Positions 1-8,768 of a stretch of DNA of 64,000 bases are shown here, one piece after another; position 1 is the first letter of the stretch; each line of letters begins with the position of its first letter. This stretch comes from Rikenella microfusus (GTDB lineage: Bacteria; Bacteroidota; Bacteroidia; Bacteroidales; Tenuifilaceae). The notes beneath the pieces were generated by a model that saw only the letters and a list, made by a program, of their open reading frames with translations, was not told the origin of the DNA and did not search any database. The position numbers and the translations under genes are program-made. The stretch covers positions 1 to 64,000 of the forward strand of contig DYKO01000013.1 of NCBI GenBank assembly GCA_020722565.1, written 5' to 3'.

Positions 1-216
1 TAATGAAAATAAGAATGGACTAATTCGTCAATATTTCCCTACGGTTACTGAGCTTGTCGAAGTAAAGGTTATTCTTTTGAAAATATCACAAACGAAGATG
101 TACAAAGGGTTATTGATATTTTAAACAATCGACCAATAAAAAAATTAAACTTTTTAGCACCAAATGAATTTTTTTACCTAAATTTGTCTAATCGAAAAGT
201 TGCATTTGTGATTTGA
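1..216 (+). pseudogene. IS30-family transposase remnant (C-terminal part, broken)
   Basis: Reading from base 2 gives NENKNGLIRQYFP, the typical late block of IS30-family transposases. At 41-63 a 23-base insertion shifts the frame. From base 64 the expected sequence resumes as KGYSFENIT, then VIDILNNRP and LNFLAPNEFF, and ends at the stop 214-216. The family is recognised from the order of these motifs (established pattern of IS30 DDE transposases). The 5' part lies outside the window. With a 23-base shift the product cannot be functional unless the frame is otherwise restored. The remaining insertion sequence end would be near base 216; I could not identify a terminal inverted repeat. Confidence 0.75.
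41..63 (+). repeat. Short inserted repeat with core GAGCTTGTCGAA (copy 1)
   Basis: This 23-base segment separates the codons for FP and KGYSF in the IS30 transposase remnant. Removing it restores the frame exactly. Its core GAGCTTGTCGAA (50-61) occurs again, inverted, at 43109-43120. That makes it look like a small dispersed repeat rather than random sequence. Insertion is inferred from the broken transposase frame. Confidence 0.55.
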
Positions 217-242
217 ATTCAGCACTTTTAAAAACTTTTGTT

Positions 243-1364
243 ATGAATAAGGGAATATTAGAACTTTTGATCATAATGCTGGTTGCCCTACCAAGCGGCA
301 TAATTACAATTCGGTATTTTTTTAAGAAATCCATATTTTTTCTTATGGGGGCGTTGTTTATTTCGTGGGGCGTCCTTATCACTGTCATGGTAAATCTTAA
401 ATATATATACCCCAAAGTGTTTCCTTTTTACATTACTACACCAGTAGTAATACTAATTGGCATTTGGATTATATCAATTATAGCCCGAAGAATTAGAAAG
501 CCCCTGGAGCAGACAATTAATGGTTTAGAAAAGATTGCTGACGGAGATTTAACTCTCAGGGTGAACCAGGAATTTGAGAAACGAAACGATGAGCTGGGAA
601 AACTCACCCGAACAGTAAAAAGTTTGTCAGAAAAACTCAATGAGGTAATTAATGGTATTTCACAGGCAGCCGGAGAGCTTGAGTCGTCGGCTAATCAGTT
701 GAGTACGAGTGCCACAAGTCTTTCTGAGATAACATCGGAGCAGGCCTCCTCGCTCGAGGAGATATCTAGCGCCATGGAGGAGATACTGTCTAGCATCCAG
801 CAGAATTCCGAAAATGCCCAGCAAACCGAGAGGATAGCATCCTCCACCACCAGAAACCTGGAGGAGGGTGTATCTTCTACCAATATAGCCCTTGACTCCA
901 TGAACGAAATAGCTCAAAAAATCACCATTATTAACGATATTGCCTTCCAAACCAACCTACTGGCCCTAAATGCGGCTGTAGAGGCTGCCCGAGCCGGTGA
1001 GCACGGCAAGGGATTTGCAGTGGTTGCTGCTGAGGTACGTCGGTTAGCTGAGCGCAGCCGTCAAGCAGCTAACGAGATTATTGCCGTTTCGCAGCGGGGA
1101 GCTGAGATTTCAGGTAAATCGAAGGAGATCATGAACAGGAACCTCAACGAGATAATCCGAACAACCGATTTAATTCGTGAAATTACTGCAGCCACCAACG
1201 AGCAGCGCACGGGTACCGAGCAGGTTAACACCTCGGTTCAGGAACTGAACAACACTACCCAGCAAAACGCATCACTTTCCGAAGAGGTTGCCGCGAGTGC
1301 AGAGGAGCTAAATGCAAGATCTAAGGCCTTAATTGATCTAATGGGTTACTTTAAAACGGAATGA
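243..1364 (+). CDS. Methyl-accepting chemotaxis protein without periplasmic sensor domain
   Basis: The product is a chemoreceptor-type signal transducer in the inner membrane, expected to control a CheA kinase through CheW. From this ATG the protein has 373 residues. Three hydrophobic segments lie near residues 5-24, 30-48 and 62-80, followed by a HAMP domain (about 80-135) and a long helical cytoplasmic domain. The hairpin tip, the most conserved part of the family, is visible at about residues 233-257 ([20 protein letters not shown]). No periplasmic ligand-binding domain is present, so it may sense membrane state or a cytoplasmic cue. A TTG ten codons upstream (213) is in frame, but the ATG at 243 is the better start. 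No che genes are nearby. Confidence 0.88.
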   Translation: MNKGILELLIIMLVALPSGIITIRYFFKKSIFFLMGALFISWGVLITVMVNLKYIYPKVFPFYITTPVVILIGIWIISIIARRIRKPLEQTINGLEKIADGDLTLRVNQEFEKRNDELGKLTRTVKSLSEKLNEVINGISQAAGELESSANQLSTSATSLSEITSEQASSLEEISSAMEEILSSIQQNSENAQQTERIASSTTRNLEEGVSSTNIALDSMNEIAQKITIINDIAFQTNLLALNAAVEAARAGEHGKGFAVVAAEVRRLAERSRQAANEIIAVSQRGAEISGKSKEIMNRNLNEIIRTTDLIREITAATNEQRTGTEQVNTSVQELNNTTQQNASLSEEVAASAEELNARSKALIDLMGYFKTE

Positions 1365-1545
1365 TTTTGAATGAAATTTTTAATCATCATTTTTTAGCCT
1401 TTTGTCAAAAAAAATTTAAATTGAAAACCCATTATCCATATATTGACCAAGAAATATTTAATGCAATTTCTCTAAATAATTCTAAGATTTAATTTACAAG
1501 TTGATTTAGTAATTTACAAATTGTAAAACTAATTACCAAGATGAA

Positions 1546-3186
1546 ATGAAAAAGATTAAGGTATTGGTAGCACTGCTTGCTATAGTATCAGTTTTGATAT
1601 GTAGGGCACAAATACCACAGAAGATTGCCTATCAGGCAGTAATCCGAAATGCTAATGGAGAAGTAATTGGTAATGAGCCGGTAGAACTGCAGGTAAAATT
1701 CCATAAGGGCACCACCGATGGCGAAGTTGTTTACACCGAGAACCACACTGTTACAACAAGCCCCTTTGGGGTGGCTTCGCTTCATTTGGGTGAAGGAACT
1801 AACCCCACCGGAAATTTTACCGCCATACCCTGGAGCGAGACCATTTTCCTTGAGGTGCTTTATAAGCCAAGCGGTACCAGCAATTTTGCATCAATGGGAA
1901 CCACACAAATACTCTCTGTCCCATATGCTTTTCTGGCTGGAACGGCTTTAACATCAACTAATGGAATAAGCAGCATTGGTAGCGCTGGTAATGTAGCCTA
2001 TTCTACCGGTCAGCAGTGGGAGCCTTCGGCACGTATATGCATTTTGGATAGTACAGTAATTGTTGCTCCAAAGGTAGGGCACGACCCCGATAAGCCCATT
2101 TTTGCAGTAACCAATTCCCAGGGACAAGTGGTAATGGCGGTTTACGAGTCGGGCGTAAGGTTTTACGTTAGTAATAGCGACACTAAGGGAGTAAAGGGTG
2201 GCTTTGCTGTGGGCGGTTTAACAAGCGGAAAAGTTTCGGTTCCGCCGTATTTTCAACTTGAGCCTGGCTATGCCCAGTTCCTTTTTGACCAAACAGCAAA
2301 AGGGGTTAAAGGGGGCTTTGCCGTTGGTGGCTTAACCGCTGGCAAATCCGATACCCTAAACTACCTAAGCGTTACACCTAACTTCACTCAAGTAGGTTTT
2401 ATACCCAGTGCCGTTAAAGGGGTTAAAGGGGGCTTTGCTGTTGGTGGCTTAAGCAATGGAAAAAGTACTGTTCAAGACATTTTTGAGGTAACCCCAGACT
2501 CTACCTACATTATTAACACTATGGTTTCCTACAGCGATATGGTAACAACGGGTAACGTAACCACCAACTTGGGCCTACTTCAGCCGCAACTCACCGATAT
2601 TGATGGTAACCTATATAGTACAGTTAAAATTGGGACCCAGACATGGATGGCTGAAAACCTAAAAACCCAAAAATACTCCGACGGAACAACTATTCCATCC
2701 TCCTTCTTCTACTCCTTTACTAATGTGGATTCAGCTAAGGTATTCGGAAATTACTATTTAGACTCTGTATTATTTAACCATAGTGGTAAAAATGTTTGCC
2801 CCTCTGGATGGCATGTGCCTACCAACATTGATTGGGAAACACTTTTTGCATTTGCAGGGGGAACAGAATGGATCATAAACTCCACTACTCTAGCTAAAAA
2901 AATTATTGAGCCCCACGACACGATAAATGGTATTGAAAACTGGTATAACGCTTCTCAACTAGCAATGATCGCAACAAACGAAACAGGATTTTCGGCCCGT
3001 GGCGCTTCCCTTGCTACTTGGAGTATCGGTAATTGGACACCACCAGTTGTTGGAGATTTGGCCTATTTCTTGGTTGATGAGACTTTTCCAAAAAAGGTTA
3101 GTCTTGATGCATATTCAGGTACTGTAAGTATTGTTGAGGGCTCTGTTGGTGAGGCCTATTCAATCAGATGTGTAAAGGATAAATAA
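1546..3186 (+). CDS. Exported FISUMP-domain protein with GVKGGFAVGGL repeats
   Basis: The 546-residue product starts with a signal peptide (about residues 1-21, ending near CRAQ). Next is an N-terminal beta-type domain common in Bacteroidota secreted proteins (IAYQAVIRNANGEVI). Three near-identical repeats KGVKGGFAVGGL begin at residues 214, 252 and 291, spaced 38-39 residues apart. The C-terminal 200 residues match the Fibrobacter major paralogous domain (FISUMP, TIGR02145): IGTQTWMAENL, then CPSGWHVPTNIDWETL and YSIRCVKD at the end. The function of this domain is unknown; it is found in cell-surface or secreted proteins. No T9SS C-terminal sorting domain is evident. It stands alone between the chemoreceptor and the response regulator. 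Confidence 0.85.
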   Translation: MKKIKVLVALLAIVSVLICRAQIPQKIAYQAVIRNANGEVIGNEPVELQVKFHKGTTDGEVVYTENHTVTTSPFGVASLHLGEGTNPTGNFTAIPWSETIFLEVLYKPSGTSNFASMGTTQILSVPYAFLAGTALTSTNGISSIGSAGNVAYSTGQQWEPSARICILDSTVIVAPKVGHDPDKPIFAVTNSQGQVVMAVYESGVRFYVSNSDTKGVKGGFAVGGLTSGKVSVPPYFQLEPGYAQFLFDQTAKGVKGGFAVGGLTAGKSDTLNYLSVTPNFTQVGFIPSAVKGVKGGFAVGGLSNGKSTVQDIFEVTPDSTYIINTMVSYSDMVTTGNVTTNLGLLQPQLTDIDGNLYSTVKIGTQTWMAENLKTQKYSDGTTIPSSFFYSFTNVDSAKVFGNYYLDSVLFNHSGKNVCPSGWHVPTNIDWETLFAFAGGTEWIINSTTLAKKIIEPHDTINGIENWYNASQLAMIATNETGFSARGASLATWSIGNWTPPVVGDLAYFLVDETFPKKVSLDAYSGTVSIVEGSVGEAYSIRCVKDK

Positions 3187-3195
3187 TTAATATAC

Positions 3196-3258
3196 ATGGA
3201 GTTGTCATTAATAGTCATAAAATGGTTTAACACAAGCCACCAGTAAGACAACTCCCAT
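3196..3258. other. Long inverted repeat between FISUMP gene and response regulator
   Basis: ATGGAGTTGTC at 3196-3206 pairs with GACAACTCCCAT at 3247-3258, giving an 11-bp stem with one bulge around a 40-base insert. The insert contains a smaller TGGTTT/AAGCCA pairing. There is no run of T after either arm, so it is not a typical intrinsic terminator. It could be an mRNA 3' end structure or a small element; this is inference from base pairing only. Confidence 0.4.
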
Positions 3259-3371
3259 TAAAGATTTTGATTATAATAATCCCTTTATAAATTTTAAATA
3301 TCTTCCTAAATTATAAATTTGATTTTATCATAACTGAGTTTTCAATATTAAGATAAAATCAGTTTTTTATA

Positions 3372-3752
3372 ATGATGAAAAAGAAAATACTTTACGTTGA
3401 TGATGAGGTAATCAACCTGGAACTTTTTAAAATCAACTTCAGGAACGATTTTGAGGTGATTGTTACCGATTCGGCGGTAAAAGGTTTGGATATACTTAAA
3501 AACAATGAGATAAACGTAATAGTTTCAGACCTTAAGATGCCCCACATGAACGGTATTGATTTTATTGATCGAATTAAAAAAGAAAATCCCAATAAGGTTT
3601 GCATCTTACTTACAGCTTTTATGGAATCGGAGGTTTTGCTTAGGGCTATAAACGAGGAACTGGTTTATCGGTACATTATGAAACCCTGGCGAAAGGATGA
3701 GTTTCGTGAACTTTTATTATCCGCATTTAATAAATACGAAAGTTTAATATAA
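3372..3752 (+). CDS. Single-domain response regulator (CheY-like receiver)
   Basis: The 126-residue product is one receiver domain with no output domain. The acidic pair is in YVDDE (residues 9-12), the phosphoacceptor is Asp53 in IVSDLKMPHMNG, the switch Thr is residue 81 (LLTAF) and the conserved Lys is residue 104 in the MKPW motif. The KPW variant is common in receivers of HD-GYP and hybrid kinase systems. A second ATG follows immediately (3375). It lies 85 bases before the start of the TPR histidine kinase on the same strand, so it is a plausible phosphotransfer partner. An adaptor or phosphate-sink role is inference. Confidence 0.87.
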   Translation: MMKKKILYVDDEVINLELFKINFRNDFEVIVTDSAVKGLDILKNNEINVIVSDLKMPHMNGIDFIDRIKKENPNKVCILLTAFMESEVLLRAINEELVYRYIMKPWRKDEFRELLLSAFNKYESLI

Positions 3753-3836
3753 GGTGATAAATAGCCTATTAGGTCAACGTATTTGCTCTATTCTGACCCC
3801 TTATTAAAATAAAATTCAATATTATTCTAAATCAAC

Positions 3837-4475
3837 TTGAAAGAGCAATTGCTGCATTTGTTTTTTCATGTGAACATATTAGATTTGCTAAAAATACTTA
3901 TTGGTTTGTTAGGGAAAATCCTAAGGACTTATGTTTTAATGACGATATTTAGTATATCGTGGGGTTTAAGTTTTGCACAAAATAAAACTAATTCCATTTG
4001 GGTTAAAACGTTGATTGACTCTGCCACAAATTCAAAATCGCCAAAGGAAAGAATGCAGTTGGCCAGCAAGGCTTATCAAATTGCCCTAAATCCTCAAAAT
4101 AAAAAACTTATTGCCGAAGCTACTCATGCTGTTGCAGTGGCTCAGTTTAGGTTAAATAATTACGATGCGGCTATTGATAGCCTTCAAAAATTACTGGTAA
4201 TTTGCAATTTGCTTGCCGATAGCTCAGGCATAGCCAACACTTATTTTACACTGGGAAACTGGTACATACGAAAATCGGACTATGCCAATGCGATTAACTT
4301 TTTTGAGAGGGTAATAAAATTTGCCCGCGCAAGTAATGATAGCACATTACTTGCAAATTCCTTTAATACAATGGGCTTCTCTACTACGTTTTTGAGAACC
4401 ACCAGTTTTCAATTGAATTCTTTGAAAAGGCTCTTAAAATATACCAAAATACTGGAAACATTAAGAATCAGATAA
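3837..4475 (+). pseudogene. TPR histidine kinase, N-terminal fragment before frameshift
   Basis: This frame gives a hydrophobic export signal ending near LSFAQ and the first tetratricopeptide repeats (for example YDAAIDSLQKL and YANAINFFERV). At about 4377-4385 the TPR pattern leaves this frame: the next frame reads YYVFENHQFSIEFFEKAL, a perfect continuation, and joins the kinase reading frame that contains the ATG at 4490. A one-base loss near 4380 explains this. The start is uncertain: TTG 3837 and TTG 3888 are open, and the first ATG is 3939. The downstream half is 4490-6061. Whether the break is real or a sequencing error cannot be told here. Confidence 0.7.
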
Positions 4476-4489
4476 GGGTTTTAGGAAAC

Positions 4490-6061
4490 ATGGGTTTGAG
4501 CTATATAAAGCTCGCTGAATTTGGAAAAGCTAAGGAAATTTTATTTGACTTATTTAGAAATTTTGAGAAAAATATCGACACCCTTTTGCTTGCTTCGCTT
4601 TTAGATAATGTAGGCGTGCTGTACGAGAGTTTAGGTAAAGTTGATTCTGCTTTGTATTATCACAATCTTTCCCTTGGCTTAAGTAAAAAAGTAAATTCTA
4701 AACGGGGAATAGCACTTAGCTACACTGCCCTGGGTAGGTGCTATATATCAAAAGAGCAATGGAGCGAGGCAAAAAGATGCTTGATCAGGGCTTACCAGGT
4801 GGCAAAGGAAAGCAATGAGAGGGATCTAGTGGCTCAAATTGACAAGCATCTGGCTAAATGCTACGAATCGTATGGCGATTATAAAAGGTCGTATGATCAT
4901 TTAAAAGAATATTTGGACTACAATGACAAAACGTTTACCAGGCATTTAACCAGCCAAATTGCTCGGGTTCATTCCCAACTAGTACTTGAAAAAAAGGAAC
5001 GGGAGAACGAAAAGCTGCAAACAGAACTAAATCTCAAAATGTTAAATGAACAAAAGGATAACTTAATAATCAACCTATACCCCCTATTTTCGCTGGTTCT
5101 TATGTTATCGCTTGGAGTAGCCGTATATTTTGCCATTCAGTTGAGGAGCAGAAAAAAGCAATTAGAGCAGCTAAACTATCAGTTCAGCCAGTTTAACCAA
5201 GAGCTCGACAATCAGGTCCGTAACCGAACCAGGGAGCTCAATGAGGCTTTTGATAAAATTTTGGAACTGGAGCGGATTAAATCGGAATTCTTAGCCAATA
5301 TTAGCCACGAAATCCGTACCCCATTAAATGGAATTCTTGGATTGTCTTACTACCTAGCACAACCAGAGAATACAACTGAAGAACGCAAAGCATTAGGAGA
5401 GCAGGTAAAAAAACTTGGTGATAGGCTGCTCAGAATTGTTGATGATATTTTGGAACTGTCAAAAATTGAAACCAATCAGGTAAATCTTTTGCTCACAGAG
5501 TTCGATATGGATGCCCTGCTGGAGGGAATTAAAAAGATTTTTGCAGAAGATGATAGGTTTAAGGAAAAGAAATTATCGTTTAGAATAGTTAAAAAAGGAG
5601 CACAGAAAAGTTCAATCATTGTATCAGATTATAACCGCTTGAAAGGTATAGTGATACACCTGCTGGAGAATGCATTTAAATTTACGCATAAGGGGGGCAT
5701 TGAGGTTGGGTATTCAATAAATCAGAATTCAATGTTAACCCTCTACGTCAAGGATACTGGGGTGGGCATACCCTATGAATTACAGAAAAGGGTTTTTGAA
5801 AGGTTTTACAAGCATCGGCAAGAAGACAGCGAGGTGTTTTACGATGGCGCAGGTATAGGACTTACTATTGCCATGGGATATGCACTGGCACTTGGTGGAA
5901 GCATAAAGGTCGAGTCGATACCTGGGAAGGGATCAACGTTTTCTTTAATCCTTCCGGTAACTGTACAACGAACCGAAAACATTCAAAAGTTAACCTATGA
6001 TTTTAGCGGTAAACGTAGAGGACGATCTTATCAGTTACCAGTATCTTCATGCTTTACTTAG
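4490..6061 (+). CDS. TPR sensor histidine kinase, kinase-bearing part (frame-broken gene)
   Basis: The frame continues the TPR array (residues about 1-160), then has one transmembrane segment (about 195-220), a coiled coil and a histidine kinase core. The phosphoacceptor His is at bases 5306-5308 in NISHEIRTPLNG. The N box is LLENAFKF, the G1 box VKDTGVGIP and the G2 box GAGIGLTIAMG. After the ATPase domain the frame reads YDFSGK, a sequence that commonly precedes a fused receiver domain, and then runs into 18 unrelated residues. The receiver follows in another frame (5997-6359). The ATG at 4490 is probably only an internal Met of the original gene. The intact protein was likely a periplasmic TPR, membrane-anchored hybrid kinase. 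Confidence 0.82.
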   Translation: MGLSYIKLAEFGKAKEILFDLFRNFEKNIDTLLLASLLDNVGVLYESLGKVDSALYYHNLSLGLSKKVNSKRGIALSYTALGRCYISKEQWSEAKRCLIRAYQVAKESNERDLVAQIDKHLAKCYESYGDYKRSYDHLKEYLDYNDKTFTRHLTSQIARVHSQLVLEKKERENEKLQTELNLKMLNEQKDNLIINLYPLFSLVLMLSLGVAVYFAIQLRSRKKQLEQLNYQFSQFNQELDNQVRNRTRELNEAFDKILELERIKSEFLANISHEIRTPLNGILGLSYYLAQPENTTEERKALGEQVKKLGDRLLRIVDDILELSKIETNQVNLLLTEFDMDALLEGIKKIFAEDDRFKEKKLSFRIVKKGAQKSSIIVSDYNRLKGIVIHLLENAFKFTHKGGIEVGYSINQNSMLTLYVKDTGVGIPYELQKRVFERFYKHRQEDSEVFYDGAGIGLTIAMGYALALGGSIKVESIPGKGSTFSLILPVTVQRTENIQKLTYDFSGKRRGRSYQLPVSSCFT

Positions 6062-6359
6062 CAAAACAGGTGCTACAGTTATCCATGTCAAGAATGGCGA
6101 AGATGCCATTGAGGTAACCTCAATTGATCCCAAAATCAATTTAATTCTTCTTGACCTGCAACTGCCTTTTATGAGTGGAGTAGAAGTTGCCACAGAGATT
6201 AGAAAAATAAATATCAATACTCCCATAATCGTCCAAAGTGCTTCGGATAATTATGAGGATATTCAAGCCTGCAAAAAATTGGGTTGCAATGCCTTTATTA
6301 CTAAACCTATCGATCCCGATGAATTGCTTTCACTCATAAGGCGAATGATGAACCAATAA
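5997..6359 (+). CDS. Receiver domain, probably split off from the hybrid kinase
   Basis: The 120 residues form a complete receiver: acidic pair in VEDD (residues 8-10), phosphoacceptor Asp53 (codon 6153-6155) in ILLDLQLPFMSG, and the conserved Lys in ITKPID. It overlaps the end of the kinase frame by 65 bases. In fused homologues the linker DFSGK is followed directly by the first receiver strand; here DFSGK is in one frame and VEDDLIS in the next, which suggests a small deletion joined them out of frame. Alternatively the ATG at 5997 starts a real separate receiver, translated by coupling. Nothing follows except a terminator shared with ychF. Confidence 0.72.
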   Translation: MILAVNVEDDLISYQYLHALLSKTGATVIHVKNGEDAIEVTSIDPKINLILLDLQLPFMSGVEVATEIRKININTPIIVQSASDNYEDIQACKKLGCNAFITKPIDPDELLSLIRRMMNQ

Positions 6360-6367
6360 AAAATAAA

Positions 6368-6383
6368 CCCCAATTATTTGGGG
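6368..6383 (-). terminator. Intrinsic terminator of ychF
   Basis: CCCCAA (6368-6373) pairs with TTGGGG (6378-6383). Read on the minus strand the hairpin is followed by a T-rich tract, placing it 27 bases after the ychF stop. It also lies just after the receiver gene on the plus strand. Confidence 0.6.
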
Positions 6384-6409
6384 CCTTTAATGCATTACAT
6401 ATTTTGAGA

Positions 6410-7501
6410 TTATACGTTAAATCGAATGTGAAGAATATCGCCGTCCTCAACAATGTAGTTTTTCCCTTCAACAAAGAGTTTTCCCTTTTCACGACAGGCA
6501 TGCTCAGAACCCAGGGTTACAAAGTCGTTGTATTTCATTACCTCTGCTCTTATAAAGCCCCGTTCCAGATCGGAATGGATTACCCCGGCAGCTTGAGGTG
6601 CAGTCATGCCCTTTTTAATGGTCCAAGCCCTGATTTCCTTTGGACCAACTGTAAAAAAGGTTTCAAGGTTAAGCAATGAGTAAGCAGCACGGATAAGTTT
6701 ATTAACCCCAGGTTCAGTTAAACCCACATCGGTTAGGAATGCCTTACGATCCTCTTCGTTTTCCAGTTCTGAAATCTCTGCTTCAACTTTACCGGCAATT
6801 ATCAAAATTTCGGTTTTCTCATTCTTAAGAAATTCCCTTACCCTATCAACATAGGTGTTACTTGAAACAGCCGATTGCTCATCAACATTGCAAACATAGA
6901 TAACCGGTTTGGTAGTGAGCAGGAACAGGTCATCAACATACTTTTTATCCTGTTCATCAACTGGAACGGTTGAGGCGTTTTGGAACGATTCCAGATGGTT
7001 CTTGTAAACGCTCAGAACCTCGAAGGCCTTTTTGGCATCCTTGTCGCCCACTTTTGCGGCTTTTTCAACCTTTTGCAGCTTTTTTTCCACCGATTCCAGG
7101 TCGCGAACCTGTAGCTCAAAATTTACCGTTTCAATATCGCGTACCGGGTCAACTGAGCCGTCGATATGGGGGAGGGCAGGGTCGTCGAAGCATCGAAGCA
7201 CATGAATAAGAGCATCGCAGTTGCGTACATCGGCAAGGAACTTGTTTCCCTCGCCTTTCCCAGTTGTTTTGGATAGACCCGGTATATCAACAACTTCAAC
7301 AGTGGTGTGAACAATGCGTTCAGTGGGCTGGAATTTTTCCAGCTCATAAAGCCGGCTATCGGGAACATTAATAATGCTCAAATTTGATTTGTTTGCACCC
7401 ATGGCCACATTGCTGGTTTGGGCCTTTGTGCTCGACATACAGTTGAAAATGGTTGTTTTGCCTACGTTGGCAAGTCCGATGATACCACACTTTAAACCCA
7501 T
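6410..7501 (-). CDS. ychF: Redox-regulated ATPase YchF (Obg-family)
   Basis: YchF is a ribosome-associated P-loop NTPase of the Obg family that prefers ATP. The 363-residue length equals the family norm. The P loop is GLANVGKTT near residue 8, switch II is VDIPGLSK, and the usual NKxD motif is replaced by NVDE, the feature associated with ATP preference. A coiled-coil insert lies in the middle (VEKKLQKVEKAAK). The C-terminal TGS domain is visible from about residue 280 (FFTVGPKEIRAWTI, GFIRAEVM). Start is the ATG at the family-conserved MGLKCGIIGL. Confidence 0.96.
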   Translation of the reverse strand: MGLKCGIIGLANVGKTTIFNCMSSTKAQTSNVAMGANKSNLSIINVPDSRLYELEKFQPTERIVHTTVEVVDIPGLSKTTGKGEGNKFLADVRNCDALIHVLRCFDDPALPHIDGSVDPVRDIETVNFELQVRDLESVEKKLQKVEKAAKVGDKDAKKAFEVLSVYKNHLESFQNASTVPVDEQDKKYVDDLFLLTTKPVIYVCNVDEQSAVSSNTYVDRVREFLKNEKTEILIIAGKVEAEISELENEEDRKAFLTDVGLTEPGVNKLIRAAYSLLNLETFFTVGPKEIRAWTIKKGMTAPQAAGVIHSDLERGFIRAEVMKYNDFVTLGSEHACREKGKLFVEGKNYIVEDGDILHIRFNV

Positions 7502-7554
7502 TGCTATTTAGTATTTTGAAGTTGCAAAGTTATGGTAAAACCCACATATATCAA

Positions 7555-7576
7555 AAAAGCGGCATTAGCCGCTTTT
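7555..7576 (-). terminator. Intrinsic terminator of the OmpA-like gene
   Basis: AAAAGCGGC (7555-7563) and GCCGCTTTT (7568-7576) form a perfect 9-bp stem with an ATTA loop. On the minus strand it is followed by T residues, two bases after the stop of the OmpA-like gene. Confidence 0.75.
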
Positions 7577-7578
7577 AT

Positions 7579-8610
7579 TTAGTTGGTTTCGAGTAATTTG
7601 AGTATTTCATCCATTTTTGGGGTAAGAACAATTTCTGTTCTTCGATTTTTTTGACGGGCTTCGGGGGTTTTTGTCTTATCAACAGGTAGATACTGGCTAC
7701 GTCCAGCGGCAGTAACCCTTACTGGGTCAATCTTGGTTCCACTGAGGAGGAGCCTTACAATTGTTGTGGCACGCTTCACACTTAGATCCCAGTTATCCAA
7801 TAGGTTTCCGCTACTCCTGTAGGGAACATCATCGGTATGCCCCTCAACCATTATGTTGATGTCGCGATTTTGCTCCAGAACCGGAATCAGCTGCTTGATG
7901 GCTGCTGCCCCGCGAGCATCTATTTCGTAGCTACCCGATTTAAACATAAGTTTTTCCTCAAGCGAAACGTAAACCTTACCGTTTTGTATGGTTACAGTTA
8001 AACCTTTCCCTTCAAATCCAAAAAGGGCATCGGCAACCTTTTTGCTGAGGGCCTGCATAATAGAATCCTTGGATCTAAGCATTCGCTCAAGCTCTATGAG
8101 TCGGGTGTTGCGTTCATCAAGTTCCTTTTTCATGGTTTCAAGATCGGCCTGCATCTTGTCCAATCCAATTTTACGCTGGTAAAGTCTACGTTCAAGCTCC
8201 TTAAGTGCATCCTCCTTCTCCTGAAGTTCTTCCTGAGTTTTTTGGATTTGAAGGAGCAGCTTTCGGGTTTCATCTTTACTACCGGAAATTACTCCATCCT
8301 GCAAGTTTTGCAATTCGGCATATCGCTCCTTAAGGGTTGATAGTTCATCTTTGAGCTGATTGAAATGTATGGCACGATTGGTGCTATCGGATAAAAGGGC
8401 ATCAACCTTAACATGAAGAATACTATTCTTGCTTTCCAACTCCATACTTTTGGTTGATAGCGCTTCATTTTCAATGCTTAATTTTTCACGTTCCTCCTCG
8501 CATTTGGCGTTTTTATCCTGCAGAACCTGAAATTCCTTTGCCGGTACGCATGATACTAAAATTGCAGCCAATACAGTTGAAATTTTAGTTAAATGAGTAG
8601 CTTTGCTCAT
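7579..8610 (-). CDS. OmpA-family lipoprotein with long coiled coil
   Basis: The product is a predicted lipoprotein that ties the outer membrane to peptidoglycan. From the ATG at 8610 it has 343 residues: a lipoprotein signal with lipobox ILVSC (Cys21), a coiled coil from about residue 30 to 200 rich in Glu, Lys and Leu, and a C-terminal OmpA domain with the conserved block VEGHTDDVPY, then NWDLSVKRA and RRTEIVLTP. An in-frame start 20 codons upstream would put non-signal sequence before the lipobox, so the 8610 start is chosen. A TATATTTG element (minus strand, 8636-8629) fits the Bacteroidota -7 consensus just upstream. Confidence 0.9.
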   Translation of the reverse strand: MSKATHLTKISTVLAAILVSCVPAKEFQVLQDKNAKCEEEREKLSIENEALSTKSMELESKNSILHVKVDALLSDSTNRAIHFNQLKDELSTLKERYAELQNLQDGVISGSKDETRKLLLQIQKTQEELQEKEDALKELERRLYQRKIGLDKMQADLETMKKELDERNTRLIELERMLRSKDSIMQALSKKVADALFGFEGKGLTVTIQNGKVYVSLEEKLMFKSGSYEIDARGAAAIKQLIPVLEQNRDINIMVEGHTDDVPYRSSGNLLDNWDLSVKRATTIVRLLLSGTKIDPVRVTAAGRSQYLPVDKTKTPEARQKNRRTEIVLTPKMDEILKLLETN

Positions 8611-8768
8611 AGAAAAAATATTTTGAAACAAATATAAAAATTTATACACGTGAACCCTCTCGGGAAACATTCAAAATATTAACACTATATTTGATAAAAA
8701 ACTATTGGTTAAAAACGTAACAAAATATTAATTTAGCTGTTAAATGAAAGAAGGATTTGTGTAACTTG

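Noticed and set aside
213-242. Upstream TTG start of the chemoreceptor overlapping the transposase stop
   Set aside because: The added ten residues are not hydrophobic or conserved; the ATG at 243 is the likely start.
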